Notes under the pieces: model-generated | What the model was told of the DNA's origin: nothing | The model's database searches: none | What the model saw: the letters and a program-made list of their open reading frames with translations, nothing else | Origin: Vibrio mimicus CAIM 602 | Lineage (GTDB): Bacteria > Pseudomonadota > Gammaproteobacteria > Enterobacterales > Vibrionaceae | Direction: 5' to 3' | DNA length: 64,000 nucleotides | Assembly (NCBI RefSeq): GCF_000338875.1 | Contig: NZ_AOMO01000035.1 | Location: 1 to 64,000 of the forward strand | Part shown: positions 46,562 through 56,224 of the stretch, in pieces | Layout: the number at the start of each line of letters is the position of its first letter | Position numbering within the stretch: the first letter of the stretch is position 1 | Program-made: the position numbers and the translations under genes

Positions 46562-47217
46562 TGGCGAACTACCATTTAGAAATTCAAAATGTGGTGAACA
46601 CTGCATTGGCAGAATTAGAGGCCGAGCATAAAGCGGGCAAACTGGCGAATGCGCCTGTGGCGAATAACCATTTTTTGGTGCACTGGGTGACCAAAGCGCT
46701 GAAAGCGCAACGTTTTCATCGTTGTGTGGGTGACAATTTAACTCAGTGGCAGAAAGCTGGGCGCTCAAAAGGGACAGAATCACAACTGTTACCGATGTTT
46801 CAACGCATCTCCGCGTATTATGCCCATTTCTTTGCTGAGCAAGATCATACGCCGATTACCGATAAGCAGATCGAAGCTTTTCTGGATGAGATGGAGCAAG
46901 CAGGTTGGGAAGTTTCAACCTCTGAGCCGTTAGTCAATGCTGGAAAAGTGCAGATTTTTACTGATGGTCAGAACTCATTGGCATTGTGTTCCGTGCAGTG
47001 TGAAGCCTGTTTCGATGGCGAGCTGTTAGTAAAACCAATGAACTGGTTTGTGCGTGGGCATCATGCCGGCTTTGTTGAAAAAGCTTTTGCTGCCGGATTT
47101 ATGGTTCACAAGCAGACTGACTATAAATCGAATGTGAAATATCACGGTGAATACCTGATTTTCCCTGCTAACCAAGGCACACAGTTGGCAGAGATTCCGA
47201 TTTCTTTTCGTGCTTAG
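46561..47217 (+). CDS. DUF2913 family protein
   Basis: A 218-residue cytoplasmic protein matching, as I recall it, DUF2913, a Vibrio/enteric family without known function (YHLEIQNVVNTALAEL ... NNHFLVHWVTKALK). Mixed alpha/beta with two cysteines (SVQCEACFDG). It starts at ATG 46561, overlapping the stop of the efflux gene by one base; the longer frame upstream runs inside that gene. Why it is coupled to a drug pump is unclear. It ends at a terminator. Confidence 0.78.
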   Translation: MANYHLEIQNVVNTALAELEAEHKAGKLANAPVANNHFLVHWVTKALKAQRFHRCVGDNLTQWQKAGRSKGTESQLLPMFQRISAYYAHFFAEQDHTPITDKQIEAFLDEMEQAGWEVSTSEPLVNAGKVQIFTDGQNSLALCSVQCEACFDGELLVKPMNWFVRGHHAGFVEKAFAAGFMVHKQTDYKSNVKYHGEYLIFPANQGTQLAEIPISFRA

Positions 47218-47239
47218 TATGCCGATTTGATAGATAAAT

Positions 47240-47275
47240 CAATCCCGTCGCTTAATCTCGACGGGATTTTTTTAT
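47240..47275 (+). terminator. Terminator after the bcr-DUF2913 unit
   Basis: A 9-bp GC-rich stem (ATCCCGTCG / CGACGGGAT) with an eight-base loop, then seven T. The stop codon of the minus-strand YbjT-like gene (47252-47254) lies inside the loop, so the converging gene overlaps this terminator. Confidence 0.88.
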
Positions 47276-48688
47276 GATTGCTCGCACCATTCCTCGGAAA
47301 ATAAACAGGTGTGCAGGCATCATCGCATACCAATACAAAAGGCCGAGAAAACCTTGTGGATGCCACCAAGCGGTGACGTTGAGGCGTCGTTTGTCACCTA
47401 AATCATCAATGGTGAATTCCAAACGCCCCAAGCCGGGGCCTTTCATGCCAAACAGCAATGACAAAAACTGTTTAGGTTGGCAGCGAATCACTTTCCAAGA
47501 ATCAATAAAATCACCTATCGCCAGTTCAGCCCCTGCCGGATAACGCCGGATAGGCCTACCTCCGCCGAAAAAGAGATCGAGCCATTCACGAGTTCTCCAC
47601 AGCACGTTAGCAAAAAAGTAGCCTTGGTCGCGACGGCCGATAGTGCGGATCACTTTCCATAAATCTTGGCTGCTTAATTCGGTTTCAATACTTGCACCGG
47701 CTTGTTTCGGGTAATAACCAAAACCGGGCTGCCAACGCAAAATGGCGTTGGGATCAAAGCCCCAAACTTGGCTGCGTACAAAGGTGCCTTCGCTTTCAAT
47801 GGCTTGAGATACTGCGTCACGATAGGAGATTAAGGCTTGTGGATAGCGTGCCTCTATCGCTCGGCGGTCAGCAATAAAATCATGGGTTAATCCTTCCAAA
47901 AGTGATCGACCTATTGTGCTTGGTACGGAAGTCACCATGCCTAACCAGCGTGATGCCATACGCGGTGTTAAAAATCGTGTCGACCACAAGCGAAACGGCT
48001 TGCTGGTGAGCTCGCACAAAATGCGAAATTGTTCTCGATAACTCAATACATCGGGTCCACCAAGTTCAAACATCTGATGTTCACGTGGCTGCTCTAGGGC
48101 AAACTTAAGCAGATAAGTGTTGAGATTGGCTAATGCAATCGGGTTGGCTTTGGAGTCGACCCATTTTGGCGTAATCAGCACGGGTAAGTTATACACAAAA
48201 TCACGCATGATTTCGAAAGCAGCAGAGCCAGAACCAATGATGACGCCCGCTCTGAGTTCGGTAATCGGTACGTGAGATTGGCGCAAGATTCGTCCTGTAT
48301 CGTAACGAGCTTGCAGGTGTGGCGAGTGACCCGATTCAGGCTGCAAGGAACTTAAGTAAATGACATGCTGCACCTGACTATGCGGTAGATCGAGCGCATC
48401 TTTCACGTTTTGTGCCAATGAAAGCTCGTAATTAACAAAATCACCACCATGAGCCATTCCATGCACTAAGAAAAACACCAAGTCATAATTTGGGATGGTT
48501 GAGAGCGTTTTGGGGCGATCCGCTAGATCAAGATTGAGTAGTGTTAAGTTGGGATGAGTAGGCAAACGCGCATTCAAAGTCTCAATATGACGAGAAGCAG
48601 CCGTGGTGTGGTATCCCGCATCCAGTAGCAGGGGGAGCAGTTGTGCCCCTACATAACCTGATGCACCTAACACTAATACCTTTTTCAT
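47252..48688 (-). CDS. ybjT: NAD(P)-binding SDR protein with DUF2867 domain (YbjT-like)
   Basis: A 478-residue protein. N-terminal Rossmann domain with KKVLVLGASGYVGAQLLPLL (residues 2-21) and a DUF2867 C-terminal half (about 330-478) ending in hydrophobic stretches (LGLLYWYAMMPAHLFIF). E. coli YbjT has the same architecture and length (476 aa). Function unknown; a membrane-associated oxidoreductase or lipid-related role is a guess. It is divergent from the MATE gene. Confidence 0.85.
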   Translation of the reverse strand: MKKVLVLGASGYVGAQLLPLLLDAGYHTTAASRHIETLNARLPTHPNLTLLNLDLADRPKTLSTIPNYDLVFFLVHGMAHGGDFVNYELSLAQNVKDALDLPHSQVQHVIYLSSLQPESGHSPHLQARYDTGRILRQSHVPITELRAGVIIGSGSAAFEIMRDFVYNLPVLITPKWVDSKANPIALANLNTYLLKFALEQPREHQMFELGGPDVLSYREQFRILCELTSKPFRLWSTRFLTPRMASRWLGMVTSVPSTIGRSLLEGLTHDFIADRRAIEARYPQALISYRDAVSQAIESEGTFVRSQVWGFDPNAILRWQPGFGYYPKQAGASIETELSSQDLWKVIRTIGRRDQGYFFANVLWRTREWLDLFFGGGRPIRRYPAGAELAIGDFIDSWKVIRCQPKQFLSLLFGMKGPGLGRLEFTIDDLGDKRRLNVTAWWHPQGFLGLLYWYAMMPAHLFIFRGMVRAIIKKSRRD

Positions 48689-48829
48689 TCGGCCATCCTT
48701 TTTAATCGTTTGTTGTGATTATGCACGCGTGAGTATAATAACGGCTGTTTTTTCTGCTTGCTATGCCCTACCCAATTTGAATTTCGATGTTAAAAGGGTA
48801 GGGCGTATCACACGCTTTGGAGTGATATT

Positions 48830-50206
48830 GTGTCTGTTGTCTCTCAAGTTTTATCCCACATGAGAGGGGATTTCTTTCGCCGCTTGATCGCCATCGCGCT
48901 GCCGATCACGATACAAAATATCATGTTTTCCAGCCGAGGGTTGGTTGATGTCTTGATGCTGGGGCAATTAGGAGAAGCGGAAATCGCGGCAGTTGGCGTG
49001 GCGGCGCGCGCCACTTTTGTTACCACTATCATGCTGGTTGGCGTGACTACAGGCGGTGCATTGCTGACTGCGCAATATTGGGGCGCAGGTGATCGAAAAG
49101 GTGTGCGTGAAAGCACCGCGCTGACGTGGTTAGTCTCTAACTTCTTTGCCTTTTTTACTGTTTTGCTGTTTTTATTCTTCCCACAGCAAATTATGTCGCT
49201 GACCACGGAATCACCGCAAGTTAATGCCTTAGGGAGTCAATACTTGATCATCACGTCGTTCACCATGTTTGCGGTGGCCTGTGTCAGCAGTATGGCCGTG
49301 GGGCTACGTGCCATGCATAAACCTGGTATCAGCACTTTCTTTAGTGGTATCGGCATTGTTTCCAACGTTCTACTCAACTGGATTTTGATATTTGGTAAAT
49401 TTGGTTTCCCTGCCATGGGAATTGAAGGGGCGGCCATTGCAACACTATTAAGTGGTGCGATTGAAGTTGCCTGTTTATACAGCTATCTCTATGGCAAAAA
49501 ACATTTAATGGCCTTTGGCTGGTTAGATGTGAAAGCCGTGATTGATTGGACCAAAATCAGCCGTTTTCTGCGCTTGTCTCTGCCAACGACCTTTAACTTC
49601 TTGATCTGGGCTGCGGGTCTATTTACCTATCACGCGATTATGGGGCAGACTGGTGTGCAGGGACTTGCTGCTTTGTCAGTGATGACGCCTGTTGAATCTA
49701 TTTCTCTCAGTTTGTTGATTGGTATGTCAAATGCTGCTGCCGTGCTAGTAGGTAACCAGCTTGGTGCAAAAAACTATCAAGCAGTTTATTACCAAGCAAT
49801 TGGCGTAACGGTGTGCAGTGTGTTGGTGGGGGTGATTGTCGCCATCTGCCTTTATTTAGTACAGATCCCTGTGCTCGGGGCTTTCACTGCATTAACGCCA
49901 GAAACTCGGGAGCTCTCAGAAAAATTCATCCTGATTCTCAGTTTAGGTATTGTGCTGCGCTCATTACCTATGACGGTGATTGTCGGTGTGTTACGTGCTG
50001 GGGGAGATGTGAAATTCTGTCTCGGCCAAGACGTAATGGCACAGTGGTGTATTGGTATTCCGCTGGCCGCTTTTGCCGCTTTGGTGCTTAAGGTTGACCC
50101 GGAATGGATTTATTTGTTGTTTCTTACCGAAGAATTGGTGAAGTGGTTCGGCTCATTGCACCGAATGAAAAGCAAGAAGTGGATGCGGAATTTGATTGAG
50201 AATTAG
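48830..50206 (+). CDS. MATE family efflux transporter
   Basis: A 458-residue inner-membrane protein with 12 transmembrane segments in two MatE domains (about residues 20-180 and 245-405). Motifs such as ALPITIQNIMFSSRGLVDVLMLGQLG and LGAKNYQAVYYQAIGV are typical of sodium- or proton-driven multidrug exporters. Start GTG 48830 with GGAG 7 bases upstream. V. cholerae has several MATE pumps (NorM/Vcm proteins); this is one of the less-known ones and I do not assign a symbol. Confidence 0.9.
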   Translation: MSVVSQVLSHMRGDFFRRLIAIALPITIQNIMFSSRGLVDVLMLGQLGEAEIAAVGVAARATFVTTIMLVGVTTGGALLTAQYWGAGDRKGVRESTALTWLVSNFFAFFTVLLFLFFPQQIMSLTTESPQVNALGSQYLIITSFTMFAVACVSSMAVGLRAMHKPGISTFFSGIGIVSNVLLNWILIFGKFGFPAMGIEGAAIATLLSGAIEVACLYSYLYGKKHLMAFGWLDVKAVIDWTKISRFLRLSLPTTFNFLIWAAGLFTYHAIMGQTGVQGLAALSVMTPVESISLSLLIGMSNAAAVLVGNQLGAKNYQAVYYQAIGVTVCSVLVGVIVAICLYLVQIPVLGAFTALTPETRELSEKFILILSLGIVLRSLPMTVIVGVLRAGGDVKFCLGQDVMAQWCIGIPLAAFAALVLKVDPEWIYLLFLTEELVKWFGSLHRMKSKKWMRNLIEN

Positions 50207-50319
50207 ACATTCATCGTTCGATTGATGCAAATTAATGCATATAGTGTGATCTGCTAGCCAAAATACTTTCTCCGCTTAGGGTTTTGGTGTAGATTCTGTG
50301 TCCGGTTTCATTTTCGGCA

Positions 50320-51003
50320 ATGAGTGGTTTGATGTTACAACTGATAGACCTATGCAAAGGCTATGTAGACGGTGATGAGTTTCATCCTGTGTTGCAGGGG
50401 GCTGAGTTGACGTTAAACCAAGGCGATCAGTTAGCGCTGATGGGCGAAAGCGGCTCGGGTAAAAGTACCTTACTCAACCTTATCGCTGGCCTTGATACTG
50501 CCGATTCGGGTGAAATCTGGTTTCCCGGATTCCCCATGCATCACACTTCTGAACATCATCGTACGGCATTTCGTCGTGATAACATCGGTCAGATTTTCCA
50601 GCAATACAATTTGCTCCCTACCTTGAACATTGCTGACAACATTCGCTTTTGTCGTCAGCTCAAAGGGCTTCCTGAAGACGCAGGTCTGTGGCGACAAATT
50701 CTTTCGGCATTGGATCTCATGCCTCTGCTTGGCCGATACCCTGAAGAAGTCTCCGGTGGACAGCAACAAAGAGCCGCGATTGCTCGCGCTCTGTACATGG
50801 AACCGAAAATTCTACTGGCTGATGAGCCGACTGGTAGCCTTGATGAGCGTAATGCAGAAGCGGTAATGCGCCTGTTGACCTCACTGACTCGTCAGTTAAA
50901 TTGTGCACTGCTTTTGGTTACGCACAGTGAAAAAGTGGCACAGCATATGGATGGCTGTATTCGTCTTCAAGGAGGACAGCTGCATGTTATGGCCCGTAGT
51001 TAA
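50320..51003 (+). CDS. ABC transporter ATP-binding protein (LolD/MacB-like) of the ABC-AttH operon
   Basis: A 227-residue ATPase: Walker A GESGSGKST (about residues 43-51), signature SGGQQQRAAIARAL, Walker B LLADEPTGSLD, switch histidine VTHSEKV. It is of the LolD/MacB subfamily, which pairs with FtsX-type permeases rather than importers. The start at 50320 is open to question; ATG 50332 is 12 bases on. It overlaps the permease by 20 bases and is the first gene of a three-gene operon. Confidence 0.88.
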   Translation: MSGLMLQLIDLCKGYVDGDEFHPVLQGAELTLNQGDQLALMGESGSGKSTLLNLIAGLDTADSGEIWFPGFPMHHTSEHHRTAFRRDNIGQIFQQYNLLPTLNIADNIRFCRQLKGLPEDAGLWRQILSALDLMPLLGRYPEEVSGGQQQRAAIARALYMEPKILLADEPTGSLDERNAEAVMRLLTSLTRQLNCALLLVTHSEKVAQHMDGCIRLQGGQLHVMARS

Positions 51004-53437
51004 AGCGCTATTGGGTCACTATCGTCGCTATCCGTTACAGATTTTTCTGGTCTGGCTTGGCCTGACCCTCGGTGTTTCCTTATTGGTGGGCGTGACAGCC
51101 ATCAACCATCATGCAAGACAAAGTTATGAGCATGGTGAAAAGCTATTTTCTAATCCTCTACCTTATCGTATCCGTTCTAAACACATCGCTAATAAAATTC
51201 CACAAGGTTTTTATATCCAGCTTCGCCGAGATGGTTTTCAGCAATGTGTTCCGTTTGATGATTACCGTTTCAGTACGACCTCTGGCCTAGATATTATTTT
51301 GCAGGGTGTCGATCCGGTGGCTTTGTTGTCGCTTAATAGTGGCAAAACGCTCGCACAACAGACTGGGCTACAGCTGATGAATCCTCCTTATCCTGTCATG
51401 GTGAGTCAGGAACTCGCTAAATTACAGGATTGGCAAGAAGGGGATTACATTCCTTTGACGGATGGCTCTAAGTTAGGGCCGATCACCATTGATGCTCATA
51501 ATCAAGTTACGGGTATGCGAGTGGTGGCGGATTTGTCTTTGGTGCGTATGCTGAAAAAGGGCTCAGGGTTAACCGTGATCGCCTGTGCAGATATGCCGCC
51601 CGCCAAATTGGATCGATTGAAGAAGAGTTTACCGAATGGTTTAACCTTGGTTCGTAGCACCCGTTCTGAGTTGGAATCATTAACTCAAGCCTTCCACCTC
51701 AATTTGACCGCGATGGGAATGCTAGCCTTTTTGGTCGGCATCTTCATTTTTTACCAAGCAATGTCTCTATCTATGGTGCAGCGCCAGCCTTTGGTCGGCA
51801 CATTGAGACAAATTGGTGTGAGTGGTTGGCAGCTTACCAAAGCAATGTTGGTGGAGTTGTTACTGTTAGTCTTCGTTAGTTGGTTATGCGGTAACGTATT
51901 AGGCTTGCTGCTTGCGAACCAATTAATTCCATCGGTTGCCAGCAGTTTGGGCTATCTATACAACGCGAATGTGGATTTGGCGATTGGCTGGGATTGGTCA
52001 TGGAGCAGTTATAGCTTATTGATGGCACTGTTTGCAGCATTGGCTTCCTGTGCTTGGCCTTTGGTTCGGCTACTGCGTTCGCAACCAATTCGCTTGTCGG
52101 CACGTTTGTCTCTGGTTCGATTTGCAGGCAAAGAATTCAAGCTGCAGGCTCTGCTAGCTTGTGCGTTGTGTGTAGCTGCAGTTGCCATCTATCAAGCACC
52201 GAAAAGCCAGCAATCTGGGTTTGCCATTATCGGCCTGATGTTACTCAGTGTTGCTCTGTTTACACCGTACATAATTTGGACACTGTTCACCAGCTTCTCT
52301 TACACGTTACGTTGGGTAAAAGTGCGTTGGTTCTTTGCCGATGCCGCTGCCAGTATGAGTTATCGTGGCGTTGCGACTATGGCTTTCATGGTGGCTTTAG
52401 CTGCCAATATTGGTGTGGAAACCATGGTAGGTAGTTTCCGAGATACCACAGATCGTTGGCTTAGCCAGCGTTTAGCGGCGGATATCTACCTCTATCCAAG
52501 TAATAACATGGCTTCACGAATGAGTCAGTGGTTAGGGCAGCAACCTGAGGTGGAAGCGGTATGGTGGCGATGGGAAAAAGATTTCGCTTCGCAACATGGC
52601 CCAGTTCAGATCGTGAGTACCGGCGCTTCAGATGGTGAGTTAGATTCACTCACTGTGAAACTGGGTGTGCCAAACTATTGGTATCATTTACACCACGCGC
52701 GTGGGGTGATGGTGAGTGAGTCGATGGCGCTCAAATTGGGTATTCGTCCGGGTGATATGATCGATTTACCAGAGCCAATGGGTTCAGGTTGGGCTGTGTT
52801 TGGTGTTTATTATGATTATGGCAATCCTTATCACCAAGTGATGATGTCTCATCAGAATTGGATGAAAGTATTTGCGGGCACAGGCAACGTTGGTCTAGCG
52901 GTGGTTCTCAAAGAGGGCCTCACCGGTGAGAGCGTAAAAAAACGACTAGATACGATTTTCCGACTTGATGCGGATCGTATTTTTGATAACACCAATATTC
53001 ACAGCCACGCAATGCGGGTGTTCGATCGCACCTTTTCAATTGCAGGAACGCTTGGACACATCACTCTATTTATTGCTGTTTGCGGTATTTTCTTCTCCAC
53101 GTTAGCTGGGGAAACGTCACGCCTGCGACATATCTCTTTACTGCGTTGCCTTGGGGTTTCGGGGAAAGAGTTGGTTTTGATTGGTGGTATGCAGTTGTTT
53201 GTGTTTGGCGCTATTTCACTGCTGATTGCTCTTCCGCTAGGGTTAACTTTAGCCAAACTGGTTATCGATGTCGTGATCAAACACTCTTTTGGCTGGACCA
53301 TGCAGTTACAACTGGTTCCCGGGCAGTACATCTACACCGTTATGTGGTCTATGGTGGCATTGATTCTGGCTGGGGCTTTGCCTGTTATTCGCTTAGTGCG
53401 TAAATCACCGATGAAATCGTTGCGAGAGGCTTTGTAA
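50984..53437 (+). CDS. FtsX-like ABC permease (MacB/LolC superfamily)
   Basis: An 817-residue inner-membrane protein with two FtsX-type blocks: TM near 25-45, a large periplasmic part, three TM helices at about 250-370, another central TM region, then a second periplasmic domain and C-terminal TM helices (about 690-805). The duplication fits a fused LolCE-like permease. AAGGAGG lies 8 bases before ATG 50984, fixing this start over the frame's earlier one. It pairs with the ATPase. It ends TAATG, coupled to the next gene. Confidence 0.87.
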   Translation: MLWPVVKALLGHYRRYPLQIFLVWLGLTLGVSLLVGVTAINHHARQSYEHGEKLFSNPLPYRIRSKHIANKIPQGFYIQLRRDGFQQCVPFDDYRFSTTSGLDIILQGVDPVALLSLNSGKTLAQQTGLQLMNPPYPVMVSQELAKLQDWQEGDYIPLTDGSKLGPITIDAHNQVTGMRVVADLSLVRMLKKGSGLTVIACADMPPAKLDRLKKSLPNGLTLVRSTRSELESLTQAFHLNLTAMGMLAFLVGIFIFYQAMSLSMVQRQPLVGTLRQIGVSGWQLTKAMLVELLLLVFVSWLCGNVLGLLLANQLIPSVASSLGYLYNANVDLAIGWDWSWSSYSLLMALFAALASCAWPLVRLLRSQPIRLSARLSLVRFAGKEFKLQALLACALCVAAVAIYQAPKSQQSGFAIIGLMLLSVALFTPYIIWTLFTSFSYTLRWVKVRWFFADAAASMSYRGVATMAFMVALAANIGVETMVGSFRDTTDRWLSQRLAADIYLYPSNNMASRMSQWLGQQPEVEAVWWRWEKDFASQHGPVQIVSTGASDGELDSLTVKLGVPNYWYHLHHARGVMVSESMALKLGIRPGDMIDLPEPMGSGWAVFGVYYDYGNPYHQVMMSHQNWMKVFAGTGNVGLAVVLKEGLTGESVKKRLDTIFRLDADRIFDNTNIHSHAMRVFDRTFSIAGTLGHITLFIAVCGIFFSTLAGETSRLRHISLLRCLGVSGKELVLIGGMQLFVFGAISLLIALPLGLTLAKLVIDVVIKHSFGWTMQLQLVPGQYIYTVMWSMVALILAGALPVIRLVRKSPMKSLREAL

Positions 53438-54552
53438 TGCGCCGTCCTAATAAGCGAACAAGCAAGTGGATTTGGCTCTGTTTAGGCGCGCTATTTTTTG
53501 TGGTGGGCTTCATTGGCTACGAGCAAGAAGAATATCGCAGCCTGCTCTCTACTGATGATAATCCGCATTCCACTAATCAAGCGGTCTTTGAACCTGTTTT
53601 GCCGAATAATCCAGTTCGATTGCCTGCGGACTTTACTTCACGTCCGGAGTTTGAGCAGGAATGGTGGAAACTCTACGCTTGGCTTGACGATGAACAAGGC
53701 AACAAATTTAGTGTCCAATGGAATTTTCTTCGTTTAGCTCAGGATGAACGCAATACTGTTGGATGGCAAACCCCACAACTTTACTTCTCTTCTATTGTTA
53801 TTAACGGCAAAAAGACTGCGTTGCGTGACCAGAAAATCGCTCGTGGTGGGATTGGTCAAGCGGGAATTAGTGATCAACCATTTCGTATGTGGATTGATAA
53901 CTGGGCTTGGCGTGCTCTGGGCATGGGGCCGCTGCCAGGTAACTTAAACCTGAGTGCTGATCATTTCGCCCTTAATCTACAACTGCGAGCTCTTGGCCCC
54001 TATGTGCTGTCTGGTGATCTGGGGTATCAAGTAAGGCATGATGTACTTTCGTTGGCCAGTTACCAATACCAGCAACCCTATATTGCTGTTCACGGTGCCT
54101 TAGTTTTGGCGCCAGATCAACCAGCACTTCGAGTGAGTGGTCGAGCTTGGTTGAGTAAAGAATGGGGGAGTGAGTTAGTTGCTAACGAACAAACAGGGAC
54201 AGATCGCTTTGTTATTCCTCTGGATGATGATCGCTGGCTAACGGTGAATCGATTCCGCCATAGTGGTGCGCCAGATTATTTCTACGGCATGCTACTTAAT
54301 CGTAATGGCACAAATATTGCACTGTCGAATGATGATATTCAGCTCGAGGCGCTTTCTACTTCACTACTGAGTAATGGTAAGAGAGTGCCATTGCGTTGGC
54401 GATTAGCGATACCTAAGTACCAAATTAATGTTTCGGTAGAACCTTTGGATCGAGATGCATGGCAAGCATTTTTGATCCCCTATTGGGAAGGTCGCATCAA
54501 AATACTGGGTAGTCATAATCAAACCGGCTTCATGCAATTATCGGGTTATTGA
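53437..54552 (+). CDS. AttH/CrtC-like lipocalin-type protein of the ABC operon
   Basis: A 371-residue protein with an N-terminal membrane anchor (KWIWLCLGALFFVVGFIGY) and a periplasmic domain of the AttH/CrtC fold (FEQEWWKLYAWLDDEQGNKFSVQWNFLR ... GRAWLSKEWGSELVANEQTG). Such proteins are lipocalin-like hydratases or binders; the order ATPase-FtsX permease-AttH resembles the att operon first described in Agrobacterium. It is translationally coupled to the permease. The cargo of this exporter is unknown. A terminator-like hairpin follows. Confidence 0.82.
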   Translation: MRRPNKRTSKWIWLCLGALFFVVGFIGYEQEEYRSLLSTDDNPHSTNQAVFEPVLPNNPVRLPADFTSRPEFEQEWWKLYAWLDDEQGNKFSVQWNFLRLAQDERNTVGWQTPQLYFSSIVINGKKTALRDQKIARGGIGQAGISDQPFRMWIDNWAWRALGMGPLPGNLNLSADHFALNLQLRALGPYVLSGDLGYQVRHDVLSLASYQYQQPYIAVHGALVLAPDQPALRVSGRAWLSKEWGSELVANEQTGTDRFVIPLDDDRWLTVNRFRHSGAPDYFYGMLLNRNGTNIALSNDDIQLEALSTSLLSNGKRVPLRWRLAIPKYQINVSVEPLDRDAWQAFLIPYWEGRIKILGSHNQTGFMQLSGY

Positions 54553-54585
54553 TTATTGTTACTCGTGATCAAGATTTTTACTTAT

Positions 54586-54612
54586 AGAAAGCGCTTTATG
54601 CGCTTTCTTGGT
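54586..54612 (+). terminator. Hairpin after the ABC-AttH operon
   Basis: AGAAAGCGC and GCGCTTTCT form a 9-bp stem around TTTAT, with a T-rich tail (CTTGGTT, weak). A probable terminator. Confidence 0.6.
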
Positions 54613-54831
54613 TATATGGGGAAGATAAAACATTGGATTGCCATTTTTTAATTGGCATGAGTTGAGCCATGTCTATACTGAATTTAGGCGAAATTTACAG
54701 TGAATTAAGGATAAGCTCGGAAAAACCGAAGTAATGACTCATTACAATCGATTTTCCCATTGAACCAAGCCTAGCTACACTCTTGGTCATTCGTTGTTAA
54801 TCAATTATTAACATTATTTAAGGACAAGCAT

Positions 54832-55983
54832 ATGTCTGACATTATTCGTGACTTTTTTAAAATGGAATCGGCAGGGGGCATTTTGTTGGTGATTGCTGCG
54901 GCAATTGCCATGTTCATTGCAAACTCATCTATGGGTGAGGGATATCAAGCTATTCTGCATATCTATGTGTTTGGTATGTCGATCTCACACTGGATCAATG
55001 ACGGTTTGATGGCCGTGTTTTTCCTGCTAATTGGTTTGGAAGTAAAACGTGAGCTGCTGGAAGGTGCCTTGAAATCGCGTGAAACCGCGATTTTCCCAGC
55101 CATTGCAGCTGTTGGTGGCATGCTTGCTCCCGCTCTGATCTATGTCATGTTCAACTTTAATGATCCTGCGGCAATTCAAGGTTGGGCGATTCCTGCTGCT
55201 ACTGATATTGCTTTTGCGCTGGGTATCATGGCGTTGCTAGGTAAACGCGTTCCTGTCAGCCTGAAAGTGTTTTTGTTGGCATTGGCGATCATTGATGACC
55301 TCGGGGTTGTTGTGATCATTGCTCTGTTCTACAGCAGTGATCTATCAACCATTGCACTCACTGTCGGCTTTATCATGACTGGTGTGCTATTTATGCTCAA
55401 TGCTAAGCATGTAACGAAGCTGAGTGTGTATTTGATTGCGGGCTTAATTCTGTGGATTGCCGTATTGAAATCGGGCGTTCATGCGACATTGGCCGGTGTA
55501 GTGATTGGTTTCGCTATCCCACTGAAAGGGAACAAAGGTGAACACTCACCACTGAAGCACCTTGAACATGCTCTGCATCCTTATGTTGCGTTTGGTATTT
55601 TACCGTTATTCGCTTTCGCTAATGCGGGTATCTCGCTACAAGGTGTTTCAATCGATGGTTTGACTTCCATGTTGCCATTGGGTGTTGCTTTAGGGCTGTT
55701 CTTAGGTAAACCGCTGGGTATCTTTAGCTTTAGCTGGGCTGCAGTAAAACTTGGCGTAGCTCAGTTACCAGAAGGAATCAACTTCAAGCATATCTTCGCG
55801 GTATCTGTGTTGTGTGGGATTGGTTTTACAATGTCGATCTTCATTTCATCACTGGCATTTGGCCAAGCGAATGCAGCGTATGATACTTATGCTCGTTTAG
55901 GTATCTTGATGGGTTCTACGACAGCGGCTCTACTGGGTTATGCCTTGCTGCGTCTCTCATTACCAGTGAAATCAACTCAGTAA
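54832..55983 (+). CDS. nhaA: Na+/H+ antiporter NhaA
   Basis: A 383-residue inner-membrane antiporter with about 12 helices. The ion-binding aspartates are in [10 protein letters not shown] (D125) and [10 protein letters not shown] (D155, D156), matching E. coli D133, D163 and D164 with an offset of eight. It exchanges sodium for protons, aiding salt and alkaline tolerance. AAGGAC 6 bases before the ATG. A 279-base upstream gap holds its promoter, and a terminator follows. No nhaR gene is adjacent. Confidence 0.96.
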   Translation: MSDIIRDFFKMESAGGILLVIAAAIAMFIANSSMGEGYQAILHIYVFGMSISHWINDGLMAVFFLLIGLEVKRELLEGALKSRETAIFPAIAAVGGMLAPALIYVMFNFNDPAAIQGWAIPAATDIAFALGIMALLGKRVPVSLKVFLLALAIIDDLGVVVIIALFYSSDLSTIALTVGFIMTGVLFMLNAKHVTKLSVYLIAGLILWIAVLKSGVHATLAGVVIGFAIPLKGNKGEHSPLKHLEHALHPYVAFGILPLFAFANAGISLQGVSIDGLTSMLPLGVALGLFLGKPLGIFSFSWAAVKLGVAQLPEGINFKHIFAVSVLCGIGFTMSIFISSLAFGQANAAYDTYARLGILMGSTTAALLGYALLRLSLPVKSTQ

Positions 55984-56005
55984 TCTCAATAACAGATTGA
56001 TTGAT

Positions 56006-56035
56006 AAGCCTCCGCATAGCGGGGGCTTTTTTTAT
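56006..56035 (+). terminator. Terminator of nhaA
   Basis: A 10-bp stem AAGCCTCCGC / GCGGGGGCTT with an ATA loop and a T run of seven or more bases right after. Confidence 0.9.
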
Positions 56036-56224
56036 ACGTATTGAGTGAGCAAGAAATGATTCAAAATCGCCGCATTGTTATTGATGATGTTATTTATATG
56101 CTCGCAATGTAACTGAGAGAGTTCGAGGCTTGCTTATAACTATTTGGTTAAAATTTGCCATGTAAATGATACGAATAATTATTAAAAACGATTGCTCTTG
56201 ACTTTCCTTTTGTGATAAGGTTCG
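56036..56224 (+). promoter_or_regulatory. AT-rich promoter region of the norspermidine operon
   Basis: DNA between the nhaA terminator and the leader. TTGCTC at 56192-56197 and GATAAG (in TGTGATAAG, an extended -10 form) near 56214-56219 are a plausible promoter with 16-base spacing, starting transcription near 56225. A weak Fur-like dyad (TGATACGAATAATTA) lies upstream. Both are unproven. Confidence 0.45.

Noticed and set aside
56160..56190. Fur box upstream of dat-ddc
   Set aside because: Only about half of the positions in each arm match the dyad; too weak to call.
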